Shown here: positions 26,793-37,687 of the stretch, in pieces
How positions within the stretch are numbered: the stretch's first letter is position 1
How the letters are laid out: each line of letters begins with the position of its first letter
Assembly (NCBI GenBank): GCA_905233625.1
Contig: CAJOFJ010000002.1
Span: 1 to 64,000, forward strand
Origin: an uncultured Bacteroidales bacterium
GTDB lineage: Bacteria > Bacteroidota > Bacteroidia > Bacteroidales > WCHB1-69
Reading direction: 5' to 3'
Length of the DNA: 64,000 nt
Made by a program: the position numbers and the translations under genes
Notes under the pieces: model-generated
The model's database searches: none
What the model saw: only the letters and a program-made list of their open reading frames with translations
Told to the model about the DNA's origin: nothing

Positions 26793-26800
26793 TAATTTTG
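26793..26800 (+). promoter_or_regulatory. -7 box of the first FISUMP gene
   Basis: TAATTTTG matches TAnnTTTG in a very A/T-rich spacer. The nearest upstream TTTG is only 14 bp away, so the -33 is doubtful. The leader to the chosen ATG (26920) is long, about 110 bases; an upstream in-frame start at 26854 is possible. Confidence 0.4.
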
Positions 26801-26919
26801 TAAAATCTTTTAGAGACTGTTTGAAAAAGTGAGTTTGACTTGCTGAGGAGGGGATGATATTGAATTTGATGATGTGTAAGGAAAAGTGGGGAAGGGGGTT
26901 ATTAATGTTGATTATTGTC

Positions 26920-28236
26920 ATGGAAAGAAAAACTGCTATTGCTAAAAAAAGAACTACTAACCTAAAAAAACTGCTGTTATGTCTGTGTGTTTTGTTGTCA
27001 GTGTCTCTGACAGAAGCACAGACGGGATCAGCGAAAAAATTTGCCCACGGGTTCAGCACTGCCACCAGCAGTGCGGGAAATGTGAGCTATGCGCTGGGAT
27101 AGCCATTTGCCAAACAGCTGGAGTCTGCGTCGTATTCTGTGGATGAAGGGGTGATGCAGGCACAACTCATCAGGCTGGACATGCATCTGGCGGGTTTGCA
27201 AAACGACTCCCTTGCGGTCAGTCCTACCCATGTGCAGGATACCTCAGGTTTCTTTATAGGCTATGCCGGTATCGACAAGCCTTTTGACGGAAGAACCATC
27301 AAGGTCTTCCCCGAAGGACATTATGACTCAACGTCCACCAATGCCGCTCATTACAATTGGAAAGCGACTTTCAATTACGATAGCATAACTACGTTGGTGA
27401 TGGATGTGTGGCCGATCTATGAATTTTTTGATACCTTATATATCGATTCGGTGGAGATATTGACGGATTATGCACACAATGTCCTGCATATTCCCGATAC
27501 TATCCACCAAACACTTCATGGTGGCCCCAACACCTATCTGCTGAAAACGGTGGGGCATAAAGGGGACAGTATCCGGCATTATTTTGTACACTTGTGTGGA
27601 GGCTTAGTGGCTGATGCCGATGGAAACAAATATGGCTCTTTGTTTGTCGGTGATCCCCCGTTAAGGTATTGCTGGACCAAATCTAACTTGAAGACGACCA
27701 CGTACGTTTCTGGCGGCCATGTTCCCAATATGATTTATTATGCCGAAGGACATACCGATACGATAGCCAATCTGGAAACTTACGGTCGCCTCTATAACTG
27801 GTATGCAGCGGTGAATTTGCCTTTAGGTAGTGAAGATGATCCGCCAGCCACTGTTAACGGCGGTTATGTGACGGGCCTATGTCCCGCTGGTTGGCATATT
27901 CCGGATTCACTAAACATGCGTGGTCTTCAAAGTATCAATGGCTATGATTTGATGTCGGATATTTTGTGGTTGATTCCTGGTAACGATACAGGAACAGGTT
28001 TCTTTGCACTTCCGGCAGGTTTTTATAATCATCTCACTCATCGTTTCGAGAATATACTGATAGAAACATTCTACTGGAGCTGTGTCCGCCGTAATTTGAG
28101 TATGGCCTGGATGTGCACACTGTCGACAGGCTGTAGCCTTCTCATAGATGACGAATTATTTGTGGAGAACGGACTCAGTGTACGCTGTGTGAAGAATCAG
28201 GTGTACGATAATACCGGATTTGAGCTGAACGATTAA
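26920..28236 (+). pseudogene. FISUMP-domain surface protein interrupted by an in-frame TAG
   Basis: Two open stretches in the same frame (26920-27099 and 27103-28236) are separated only by TAG at 27100-27102. Together they encode about 438 residues. The N-terminus has a Lys-rich start, a signal peptide (LLLCLCVLLSVSLTEAQ) and the common Bacteroidales motif SYxxGQ...SVxxGVxQ, here read as SYALG-stop-PFAKQ...SVDEGVMQ. The stop is exactly at the expected Gln, so CAG to TAG is the simplest change. The C-terminal part is a FISUMP domain (DADGNKYGSLFVG, YGRLYNWYAAV, LCPAGWHIPD, FALPAGFY, FYWSC, GLSVRCVKN). Without suppression only an 60-residue fragment would be made. A sequencing error is possible. 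Confidence 0.75.
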
Positions 28237-28265
28237 TCTTTGATTTCACTAAAAAAATTATAGTA

Positions 28266-31200
28266 ATGAAAAAGTTTTTATTGCTGTTTGTTGTGTTTTT
28301 GGCGTCCATGATGGTTATGGCGCAAAGTACACAGAAAATCACGTATCAGGCTGTGGTTCGTGACGGATCAAACCGTTTGGTGGTCAATACCCCCGTCAAG
28401 GTGGATGTGACCATTACCTATTCCTCGGGAAGTTATTTTGAAAGCCTAAAAGACACTACCAACGCAAATGGTTTGATGTATGTGTTAATCGGCGGAAATC
28501 CCGGTTTTGAGTCCATTGATTGGAGCGAGGCCATCATTAAGACGGTGGTGACCATTGACGGAGGGGAAACTGTGAGCGACGAGGTGACTGTGACGGCAGT
28601 GCCGTATGCACTCAATGCCAGATCCTCCACAAATGTGAATCCTTCGGCTCCGACCATCGTGGCCATTTACTCACATCTCGGCGATACCCTCGGTTATTAT
28701 CCGACCTCTGAAGTTCTGAAAGACACTGCCGCCGCTATCCGTGCCGATATGTCCGCTGCGCAGGTAAACTCCGACTGGGAGGCGACTTCGGGGGTGGAGG
28801 AAATCCTCCACAAACCCGACCTGAGTGTCTATGCCACCAATACGCATCTCAACGACACCCTCGGTTATTACCCGACCTCTAATGTGCTGAAAGACACCGC
28901 CAGCAACATTCGCAACAGTATTGGTAATGGTCAATTGACCATCACCTATGGAACGGAAGCACCGGTGACCTTCACCGCCAACCAAAAGACGGATGCCAGC
29001 ATTACCATCCCTGCACCTGCAGTTCCCAACCACGGGGAGATTACCATTAAGAAAAATAATGCTGACATTGTGAATGGAACTTTCAATGTTGACCAAAGCA
29101 ATGACCAGATTATCAACATCACGGTTCCGACCTGTGACAGCCTTTACGACTGTGATTTAATCAAAGACATTTTAGACAGGCTGAACAAATTGGAACACCT
29201 GACAGATTCCCTTGCCAGCGAACTCGACAAAATGAAACCCGATCTTACCGTGACCGCCACGCAAGATACTGTGACCGTTTGCCTCGGTTCCTCTCAAGTT
29301 GTGACCTATACGGCGACGTTCCACAACTGCAGCAGTAGCGATTACACGATTTCCTGGAAAGTGAACGGTACGGACTCCTCCAATGTGACGGGCCCAACCC
29401 TTAGCTTCAATGCGGAGACCGCGGGCGATTATGAGGTGGTCTGCGTTGCTACCCGTTCTGACAACAGTTTCGTGACAGACACGATTACTACCACAGTGAT
29501 TGTGGATGTCAACCTGCCTTCTTTCACTGCAACCGTCAGCAACCTGACAGTGAACCTGACGGATATATTGTACACGGCAACTATCCAGTGGGATACAGAC
29601 AGCCTGCCTGTTGCTTTTAGCGGCACCTCTGCCACCCATACCTATTCCGTCGCCGACACTATCACTATTACTGCCACCAATGAAGGCGGTTGTACATTCA
29701 TCAAAGGACTTCGCCTTCAGGCAACAGCTCCCACGGTGACTACGGACAGTATTCCCGCGGGCATGATTGCGGCTACTACGGCCATCGCATATGGTACGGT
29801 TACTTTCGACGGCGGTATTCCTGAGACGAAACGCGGCATGGTGTATTCCACTTCCAGCGCAAATCTGAAACTTGGTGCCGACGGTGTGGATTCCGTGTTT
29901 AAAGGCATGGGCATGGGCGACTTCTCTTGTGATCTGAAACGGTTAACTCCCTGCACCCAGTATTACGTGCGCTTTCGCTTACAATGAGGTGGATACGGCT
30001 TATGGTGCGGTGTTGAATTTCACCACTCCGTCGTTCACCTGCGGCAACACGCTTACCGACATCGATGGCAACGAGTATGAAACTTTACTGCTTGGCAGCC
30101 AGTGTTGGATGAAACAGAACCTGCGTGTCTCCCATTATGCCAACGGTGACACAATTCTGTTAAGTACCTCTACGGTTGGTACTACTTCACCATACCGTTA
30201 TGAACCGGATTCCAATCTTACCACCTACGGTTATTTATACAACTGGTATGCGGCAATGGGCGGCAGTTCTTCCTCCGCATCCAATCCGAGTAACGTACAA
30301 GGTGTATGTCCCAATGGATGGCACCTGCCGAGCGATGCCGAATGGACTCAACTTACCAACTTCGTTGCTTCATACAACAATGGTGTTTATGTGTGCGGTA
30401 ACGATCCTGCAAACATTGGAAAATCTATGGTTTCTCAGCAAGGATGGCCTGTAATCCCAGGGGAAGGGTGCAATATAGGTAACACTATCGCTACCAACAA
30501 TAGCACTCAGTTTTCGATTCCTTCTGCCGGTACATGGGATTGTGGAGGAGGTATCGGAACCAGCGGAATAGGATATACCAATAACGGTCACGCCATTTTC
30601 CTCTCGGCCACGGAAAACGATGATCCTACTTACACTGTCTATTGTAGAGAGTTCTATTACATGGAATCTATTGCGGAGAAAACTGCTCCTCACAAAACGT
30701 TTGGCCGGTCGGTGCGCTGCGTCCTTGACTGTGCAACGGGGCATACTTATCTGCCCACAGTTTCTACCGTGAAGATTACCAACACGGGGGGTACGCTCAG
30801 CATGGCGGCTAACGTGGATGCCGATGGCGGTGCGGAAGTAACCGCTCGTGGTGTTTGCTGGAGTACCTCACCGCACCCCACTACAAGTTCCGGCCACACT
30901 GCAAGCGGATCAGGTATTGGGGCGTTCTCCGTTACCCCAACCCTTGCACCTGGCGCCACCTACTATGTACGGGCTTACGCCATTAATAGTGTCGGCACGA
31001 CTTATGGTGCCGAAATAACCTTTGTCATGCCGAATCGTCCTACGGTGACGACTGCTGCTGTAACAGGTATTACCGCTACCACAGCCATTTCAGGCGGTGA
31101 GGTGACAGATGACGGTGGTGCTACCGTAACCGCTCGCGGTGTGTGCTGGAGCACCTCTCCGAATCCCACCATTGCGGACAGCCATACCTCTGACGGTAGT

Positions 31201-32328
31201 GGCACGGGCAGTTTCACCAGCAATATTACGGGTCTCAATGCCACCACAACTTATTACGTGCGGGCGTATGCCACAAATGCAGGGGGTACGTCGTATGGAA
31301 GTCAAGTGAGCTTCACTACCACGGATGTGTTGCCCAAGGTGACTACAAGTGCTGTAAGTAATATCAGTGGTACAACGGACATCACGGCCACCTGCGGCGG
31401 CAATGTGACCGACATGGGCCTTGATGATGTAACCGCCCGCGGCGTGTGCTGGAGCACTTCACAAAACCCGACCATTAGCGATAGCCACACTACTGATGGC
31501 AGCGGTTTGGGCAGCTTTACCAGCGATATCACGAGTCTCACAGCTGGCAATACCTATTATGTACGGGCTTACGCCACCAATAGTGCAGGCACGGCGTATG
31601 GTAACCAAGTAAACTTCACTGTCCCATTGATAGATGGAAAGTCCTGTCCCTCTGCGCCTACGGTCACCGACCACGAAGGTAACGTGTATGCAACGGTTCA
31701 GATCGGCGAACAATGCTGGATGCGTGAAAACCTGCGCACCACCACCTCACCCAAGACAGGAACCTATCTGGTGAACACCGCCAACCGTCCCACTAGTCCC
31801 GCCTCTGCATCTGCATCATATGGTTCCAAGGTGGCACACTGGTATATGAACGATCCGACCACCTATGCTTCCTACGGTCTGCTCTACAACTGGTGTGCGG
31901 CGATGGACACCGCCAACTCCACTAACTATATGGAGGTGCCCACCTCAGGCAACGTAAATGGCAACAACGATTACTTCAGCGTCACGGTTTCGGGCAACCA
32001 CAGGGGCATCTGCCCTGCCGGCTGGCACTTGCCGAGCTCTTCAGAATGGAATACTCTCAAGACCGCTGCAAGCAATACACAAAATAATTTGCTTGTCGAC
32101 GGTAGTGCTTGGTCGGCTTCAGCCACAAACTCCACCGGATTTACAGCACTTCCTGCAGGCATTTTCCAAAGTTCCTATGGTACTTTCCAGGCACAAGACA
32201 GGACCGCTTTCTGGAGCTGCACGAATGGTACTGACAGAGCGCAGCAACTGTATATGACCAGCGGACAGATAAAAGTGTCTTTGGATGACAAAAATCGCGG
32301 TAATTCCGTCCGTTGCATAAAGGATTGA
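28266..32328 (+). pseudogene. Large FISUMP/fibronectin-like surface protein split by a 2-base frameshift
   Basis: Two open frames meet near 29970: 28266-29987 (573 residues, ending abnormally in YYVRFRLQ) and a downstream frame that is open from before 29989 to 32328. Restoring one GC pair in the GCGC at 29969-29972 gives YYVRAFAYNEVDTAYG, matching the repeat motif YYVRAYATN seen four more times. The joined product would have about 1350 residues: signal peptide (1-19), an N-terminal beta domain (ITYQAVVRDGSNRLV), tail-fibre-like units (DTLGYYPTSEVLKDTA twice), a short coiled coil, Ig-like segments, a FISUMP domain, three repeats of VTARGVCWSTSxxP...YYVRAYA, and a final FISUMP domain. No T9SS C-terminal domain is seen. 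Confidence 0.75.
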
Positions 32329-32340
32329 TAACGGGTGAGG

Positions 32341-32419
32341 TTCCACCGCGCATTGCGCGGTGGAATGGCGATTAGACATTTTATGGCAAAAGGCCGTTCC
32401 GAGAGGGGCGGCCTTTTTT
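32341..32419 (+). terminator. Two hairpins after the FISUMP gene
   Basis: The first (32341-32365) is an 11-bp stem TTCCACCGCGC / GCGCGGTGGAA with loop ATT and no T run. The second (32388-32419) has stem AAAAGGCCG / CGGCCTTTT with a 12-base loop followed by T, a conventional terminator. The first stem shares the TTCCACCGC core with the palindromes at 11119 and 39024. Confidence 0.75.
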
Positions 32420-32488
32420 ATGCAGAAAGAAGAGAGGGAGGTGTTGCGAGGCTGTTGCAAAGCAACAGCCCTATGCTCTTATTAAAAT

Positions 32489-33379
32489 TTATTTCCGCGT
32501 CAGTGTCATTATTTCGCTTTCTGTAAGTCCGGAGATTTCTGCCACAAGGTTTGGCTTGAGACCTTTGGCAAGCATGTTATGGGCGAGGAGACGCTTAGCG
32601 TTTGCTTCACCCTGTTGCATACCTTGTTGTAATCCTTGTCGCATACCGGACTTTTCTCCTTCCCGCCAGCCGATGCTTTTCCAGGTAGCCTCCACACTTA
32701 CCGCGTCCCAATAGCGGTCGTAAAGATCCTGCTCGGCTTCGGAGTAGTTGATGATCTCTAACAGCTCTATGGCTTTGGCCACTTCAGGGTCGGCAAGGAG
32801 TTCTGGTGCGGGCTTCCTTGTCTTTTCGGTCATCTCCGTGAAGTAGCGCATCCATAGGTCTTTCTTGCTGTCTCCTTTTGTTGTCAAATTCTCGTATTTC
32901 CCCATTTCCGCGAAGACAATTTTGAGTCCGTCGAAGACACGGTCAGAGTGGTAGATGTGGACCAGCTGGTAGGGATGGTACCATTCGCTGAGCCCTTTGT
33001 GCAGGTCGCCTTGGACGAAGTTGAGGGAATAGACAGGCTGAAGCAGGTGGAAAGACTCACCCTTGTCGAGTTGCTTGACGTAAGCCTTGGAGGTGTTGAA
33101 GACCACCCGCTGCATGAAGTCGCTGTCCCAGTTGAGCTGCATTTCCACGAGGAAGGTGGTTCCGGCGGAGTCCTCACAGCGCACATCCACAATGCTGTTC
33201 TTGCGCAAAGGGTTATCCGGCATCATCTCGGGCGGGACATACTGTATGTCGGTGATGACACGGCCGTCCTCCAAGGGAAGAAAGGCGTTGAGCAGGCTGG
33301 CGGCCAAGTCGATGTGCTCTCCGAAGACTTTCCGGAAGGTGACATCGGTCACGGGACTGTAATATTTGTAAGGTGTCAT
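32489..33379 (-). CDS. Rpn-family PD-(D/E)XK nuclease / transposase-like protein
   Basis: The 296-residue protein begins with the Rpn signature SPVTDVTFRKVFGE. The nuclease core shows D65 in SIVDVRCED and E79-x-Q81 in FLVEMQ, the variant of the PD-(D/E)XK site used by this family. A C-terminal helical tail has a repeated Q-G-M pattern and AEISGLTESEIMTL, as in many Bacteroidetes members. Rpn proteins promote RecA-independent recombination in E. coli and are often variable or mobile. The gene is intact, stands alone, and lies opposite the damaged FISUMP genes. Confidence 0.88.
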   Translation of the reverse strand: MTPYKYYSPVTDVTFRKVFGEHIDLAASLLNAFLPLEDGRVITDIQYVPPEMMPDNPLRKNSIVDVRCEDSAGTTFLVEMQLNWDSDFMQRVVFNTSKAYVKQLDKGESFHLLQPVYSLNFVQGDLHKGLSEWYHPYQLVHIYHSDRVFDGLKIVFAEMGKYENLTTKGDSKKDLWMRYFTEMTEKTRKPAPELLADPEVAKAIELLEIINYSEAEQDLYDRYWDAVSVEATWKSIGWREGEKSGMRQGLQQGMQQGEANAKRLLAHNMLAKGLKPNLVAEISGLTESEIMTLTRK

Positions 33380-33624
33380 ATTGCTGTTCTTTTTCTCAGC
33401 AAATATATAACAGAAACAATTGATGCAGCGTTTCTTGTGAAAATTTTTTACCGTTGTAAATCAAATACTTGGAAAATCAGATAAAAATATTAATAAACTT
33501 TAGTTAAATTTTACGGGAAAATTTCGCAGAAACAAGATGAAAAATGTCTTCGGTAACTGGACTGAAGCATTTTTTCCCAAAAAAGAAAAATCAGAAATTG
33601 AAAATCTTCAAAAGTAAAGAATAA
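33380..33624. other. A/T-rich spacer between rpn and pdxA
   Basis: No RNA gene or clear promoter box is seen. A 26-codon open frame with an ATG (33537-33617) lies here on the + strand and is treated as a weak candidate under findings. Confidence 0.5.
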
Positions 33625-34635
33625 CTACTCTTGAATCCTATTTCTCAGAATATCAATCGCTAAGTAGATGGCGCTGCGCAGTGATTGTTCGTCGGCGCAG
33701 TTTTTTCCGGCGATGTCGTAGCCGGTGCCGTGGGCGGGAGAGGTGCGCACAATGGGCAAGCCTGCCGTGTAGTTCACGCCTTCGTTGTCTGCCAGTATCT
33801 TGAACGGAATCATACCCTGGTCGTGGTACATGGCCAACACCGCGTCAAATTTACTGTAATTGCCAGAGCCGAACAAGCCGTCGGCAGGGTAGGGCCCGAA
33901 AGCGTATATTTTCTGGTCGAAAGCTTCCTTGATGGCGGGAATGATAACGCTTTCCTCTTCCTTGCCGATAAGTCCCTTGTCGCCTGCATGGGGATTCAGA
34001 GACAATACGGCAATCTTGGGATTGGTGCAGCCAAAGTCTTGGATCAAACTTTGTTTCAGAATTTGTAATTTACTGATAATCAATTCTTTTGATATTGATT
34101 TTGCTACATCTTCAATGGCTTTGTGGTTGGTGACAAAAGCCAGCTTTACAGCAGGCGAAATCATCATCATCAGAGGATTTTCAGCTCCGAAGACGGAAGC
34201 TAGATACTCTGTGTGGCCGGTGAAATGAAACTGCTCCGACTGGATGTTGTTCTTGTTGATGGGCCCTGTAACCAAAGCGTCTATTGATTTGTTTTTGAGG
34301 TCGTTGCATGCATAGCGCAAAGCCATTTCCGCATACTTGCCGGCCACATCCGTCGATTCTCCTATGTTGACCGGCACTTCTGCCTCACTCAAATTGATCA
34401 GGTTGGCTTTCTTGAGCGAGGCTTGACCTGCATTCTTAATGTACTGGAAGGAAAAATCCTGCATCTGAAAATTCTTCTTGTAATACCCGGCCACTTTTGA
34501 CAATCCATATACAATAGGAATGCAAATATCCAGCATTTTGTTGTCGGCAAGGGCTTTCATGATGATCTCGTAGCTGATGCCGTTGAGGTCGCCATGTGTG
34601 ATGCCTATTTTATAGATGGTTTTTTCTCCAGACAT
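33625..34635 (-). CDS. pdxA: 4-hydroxythreonine-4-phosphate dehydrogenase
   Basis: The protein has 336 residues. PdxA signatures are present: GDLNGISYEI near the N-terminus, GPINKNN, the metal histidines in HTEYLAS and MYHDQGMIP, and the C-terminal TSPAHGTGYDIAGK. The enzyme oxidises 4-phospho-hydroxythreonine in pyridoxal phosphate synthesis. It lies 11 bp downstream of infB on the same strand, so it is probably co-transcribed with nusA-infB. Confidence 0.95.
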   Translation of the reverse strand: MSGEKTIYKIGITHGDLNGISYEIIMKALADNKMLDICIPIVYGLSKVAGYYKKNFQMQDFSFQYIKNAGQASLKKANLINLSEAEVPVNIGESTDVAGKYAEMALRYACNDLKNKSIDALVTGPINKNNIQSEQFHFTGHTEYLASVFGAENPLMMMISPAVKLAFVTNHKAIEDVAKSISKELIISKLQILKQSLIQDFGCTNPKIAVLSLNPHAGDKGLIGKEEESVIIPAIKEAFDQKIYAFGPYPADGLFGSGNYSKFDAVLAMYHDQGMIPFKILADNEGVNYTAGLPIVRTSPAHGTGYDIAGKNCADEQSLRSAIYLAIDILRNRIQE

Positions 34636-34646
34636 GATTCAAGTTT

Positions 34647-37562
34647 TTATAAGGTTACCTTGACTTCGTATTCTTCATAGCCTTCGACAATGTCGCCGAC
34701 CTTGATGTCGTTGAAGTTCTCGATGTTCAAACCGCAATCCTGACCGGCGGTGACTTCCTTGACATCGTCTTTGAAACGGCGCAGGGAACCGAGTTTGCCA
34801 GTATAGATGACGATACCGTCGCGGATGAGTCGTATCTTGCTGTTGCGCTGCAATTTGCCGTCCAAAACCATACAGCCTGCCACATTGCCGACTTTGGTGA
34901 TTTTGAACACTTCCTTGACCTCGATGTTGCACAGCACTTTCTCGTGGATTTCGGGTGAGTGCATACCGGCGATAGCGTCCTTGATTTCGTTGATGGCTGT
35001 GTAAATGATGGAGTAAGTACGGATATCGATCTGCTCCTGTTCAGCCAGCTTGCGTGAACCGGGAGAAGGACGTACCTGGAAGGCCACGATGATGGCGTTG
35101 GAGGCTGTTGCCAGCAATACGTCGCTCTCGGTGACCTGACCCACAGACTTGTGAATCACGTTCACCTGTACCTGCTCGGTGGAGAGTTTCAACAGGGAGT
35201 CGGACAATGCTTCCACAGAGCCGTCCACGTCGCCCTTGACGATGATATTGAGTTCCTTGAAGTCGCCGATGGCGATACGGCGTCCGATTTCATCCAGAGT
35301 GATGTGTTTCTGTGTACGCAGACCCATTTCGCGGTTCAGCTGGGCGCGCTTGGTGGCGGCGATGCGAGCTTCGTGTTCGGAGGCGGCTACCTTGAAGAGG
35401 TCACCGGCCTGCGGAGCACCATTCAAACCCAGCAGCAGCACCGGGGTGGCGGGACCTGCGGACTGTACCTGCTGGTTTCGTTCGTTGAACAGGGCTTTTA
35501 CCTTGCCATAGCAAGGACCGGCAATGATAGGATCTCCTACTTTCAAGGTGCCGTTTTGAACCAGAACCTTGGCTACATAGCCCTTGCCTTTGTCCAAAGA
35601 GGACTCGATAACCGTGCCGATACCCATGCGCTTGGGATTGGCTTTCAGGTCTAATAATTCGGCTTCTAACAGCACTTTCTCCAGCAGCTCCTGCACATTG
35701 GTACCGTGCTTGGCGTCGATTTCCTGACACTGGTACTTGCCGCCCCATTCTTCCACCAAAATGTTCATCTTGGCCAGACCTTCCTTTATCTTTTCGGGGT
35801 TGGCTTGTGGTTTGTCAATCTTGGTGATAGCGAATACCATGGGAACACCGGCAGCTTGGGCGTGGTTGATGGCCTCGACGGTCTGCGGCATGATGTTGTC
35901 ATCTGCAGCAATAACAATGATACATAAGTCGGTGATTTTGGCACCACGGGCACGCATAGCGGTAAATGCTTCGTGACCAGGAGTATCCAGAAAGGTGATT
36001 TTGCGTTCATCGGGCAGGGTTACCTCGTATGCACCGATGTGCTGGGTAATACCACCGGCCTCACCGGCAATAACGTTGGATTTACGGATGTAGTCCAGCA
36101 GGGAGGTCTTACCATGGTCCACATGTCCCATCACGGTGATAATGGGGTGGCGGGGCTGCAGATCTTCGGGATTGTCCTCTTCGTTCATGGATTGCTCCTC
36201 ATCCACATCGGCACCCACGAACTCCACTTGGAAGCCGTATTCGTCAGCTAACAGGGAGATGGTTTCGGCATCCAGTCGCTGGTTGATGGACACGAACAGG
36301 CCGACACTCATACAGGTGGCGATAATCTTGTTGACGTTCACGTTCATCAGCGTCGCCAATTCGTTGGCGGTCAGGAATTCCGTCACCTTCAATATCTTCT
36401 GTTGTTCGAGTTCCTGCTGCTCGTGCTCCAGCATTTCGGCGTGAATATGCTGACGTTTCTCTCTTCTTCTCTTTGAGGTTTTGGACTTGCCAAGGGGCTC
36501 CAAGCGCATCATGGTCTCCTTGATCTGGCGTTGGATATCCTCTTCGGAAATCTCCACTTTCGGAGCAGCGGGTTTCTTGTTGCTTTCTTCCTTGCCGTGA
36601 GTCTTTACAGCCTGTTGTTTGATTCTCTTGCGTTTTTTCTTCTTTAAATCTTCTGTCTGGGCATTGGCTGCGGCCGGCTGCGGTTTTTCTGTTTTGGGCT
36701 TGCTCACAGGCAGGTCAATCTTGCCCATGATTTTGGGAGCTTGCAGTTTCTCCACGCGGGTCTCGATATGCTCGATCACCTTGCCCTCGGGAGTAGTGGC
36801 TGGCTTGGGCTCGGCAGTTTGGTTGTCTGCTGAGCTGTTGTCTTCCTCAACATTTTCTGTTTCAGTTTCTACAACTTCTACCGTTGCCACAGTCTCTACT
36901 GTATCCGTTTCGACTTCAGCAGGGGTTTCTTCTCCGGCTTTCTGAGCGACTTTCTCAGCTTTTTTGCTTTTCTTGCCTTTGGCGTTCAGACTGTCCAAAT
37001 CGATTTTGCCCACTGTGACAATATGGTCGGCGATGTTCTCCACCTCGGTCTCGATGTGCTCCACCTCTTTGACGGGTTTGGAAGCTTTTTTCTTGACGGG
37101 TTCCTCCACAGCAACGGGTTCTTCCTTTGTCTCGCTGGTCGATGTCTTTTTGGCAGAAGATTTTTTCTTGGGTTCGATATCGATTTTGCCGACAATTTTG
37201 GGCTGAACCGGTTCAATGGGGATCTCGATGGGCTCGCTCTTGATGACGTTGGGGGTCTTGATCAGCACATCCTCCACCGGCGTTTCATCCTCGTGAGCTG
37301 TTTTGGTCTCTGTGGGAGTGTCCACCAATTCCTCCTCTTTCTTGAATGCGCCAATCTCAATCTTCTTGGATTCTTCCTTGACTAATTTCTCGCCTTGGAA
37401 TTCCTTGATGAGGATGTCGTACATTTCGGGCGTCAGCTTGCTGTTAGGACTTTCTACGATTTCAAGGTTCTTTTTCTTGAGTAGAGCCGTAATGGTGCCG
37501 ATAGCCACATTGAATTCGCTTGCAGCCTTGCCTAATCGTGGTATTTTTCTTCCTTCTGCCAT
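34647..37562 (-). CDS. infB: Translation initiation factor IF-2
   Basis: The 971-residue protein has a variable Lys/Glu-rich N-terminal half in which the motif VGKIDL recurs ([28 protein letters not shown]). It is followed by the G domain ([22 protein letters not shown]), domain II and the C-terminal domains ([12 protein letters not shown]-like ending [11 protein letters not shown]). It delivers initiator tRNA to the ribosome. The N-terminal extension is typical of Bacteroidetes. It follows nusA after a 125-bp repeat-filled spacer. Confidence 0.97.
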   Translation of the reverse strand: MAEGRKIPRLGKAASEFNVAIGTITALLKKKNLEIVESPNSKLTPEMYDILIKEFQGEKLVKEESKKIEIGAFKKEEELVDTPTETKTAHEDETPVEDVLIKTPNVIKSEPIEIPIEPVQPKIVGKIDIEPKKKSSAKKTSTSETKEEPVAVEEPVKKKASKPVKEVEHIETEVENIADHIVTVGKIDLDSLNAKGKKSKKAEKVAQKAGEETPAEVETDTVETVATVEVVETETENVEEDNSSADNQTAEPKPATTPEGKVIEHIETRVEKLQAPKIMGKIDLPVSKPKTEKPQPAAANAQTEDLKKKKRKRIKQQAVKTHGKEESNKKPAAPKVEISEEDIQRQIKETMMRLEPLGKSKTSKRRREKRQHIHAEMLEHEQQELEQQKILKVTEFLTANELATLMNVNVNKIIATCMSVGLFVSINQRLDAETISLLADEYGFQVEFVGADVDEEQSMNEEDNPEDLQPRHPIITVMGHVDHGKTSLLDYIRKSNVIAGEAGGITQHIGAYEVTLPDERKITFLDTPGHEAFTAMRARGAKITDLCIIVIAADDNIMPQTVEAINHAQAAGVPMVFAITKIDKPQANPEKIKEGLAKMNILVEEWGGKYQCQEIDAKHGTNVQELLEKVLLEAELLDLKANPKRMGIGTVIESSLDKGKGYVAKVLVQNGTLKVGDPIIAGPCYGKVKALFNERNQQVQSAGPATPVLLLGLNGAPQAGDLFKVAASEHEARIAATKRAQLNREMGLRTQKHITLDEIGRRIAIGDFKELNIIVKGDVDGSVEALSDSLLKLSTEQVQVNVIHKSVGQVTESDVLLATASNAIIVAFQVRPSPGSRKLAEQEQIDIRTYSIIYTAINEIKDAIAGMHSPEIHEKVLCNIEVKEVFKITKVGNVAGCMVLDGKLQRNSKIRLIRDGIVIYTGKLGSLRRFKDDVKEVTAGQDCGLNIENFNDIKVGDIVEGYEEYEVKVTL

Positions 37563-37572
37563 ATTTTTTCAA

Positions 37573-37687
37573 GTTGAAAGTTGAAAGTTGAAAGTTGAAA
37601 GTTATTTTATCTTTCAGTTTTCAGTTTCAATTATATTTTTTTAGTTTAAGTTCTTAATTTTCAGTTTTCAACTGTCAGTTTTCAGTT
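37573..37687. repeat. Heptad arrays between nusA and infB
   Basis: Four exact GTTGAAA heptads (37573-37600) are followed by CTTTCAG/TTTTCAG (37611-37624) and, after a T-rich stretch, TTTTCAG, TTTTCAA, CTGTCAG, TTTTCAG in register (37658-37685). The last unit abuts the nusA stop codon at 37688. The TTTTCAG units match those at 6295-6329 and 39095-39115. Confidence 0.85.

Noticed and set aside
26854..28236. General TAG recoding to Gln
   Set aside because: Several normal genes of the window end in TAG (for example uvrA and the YD-repeat lipoprotein gene), and no suppressor tRNA is seen here; one mutated codon is the simpler reading.
32489..33379. Insertion-sequence transposase
   Set aside because: The protein belongs to the Rpn nuclease family; no terminal inverted repeats or target duplications were found around it.
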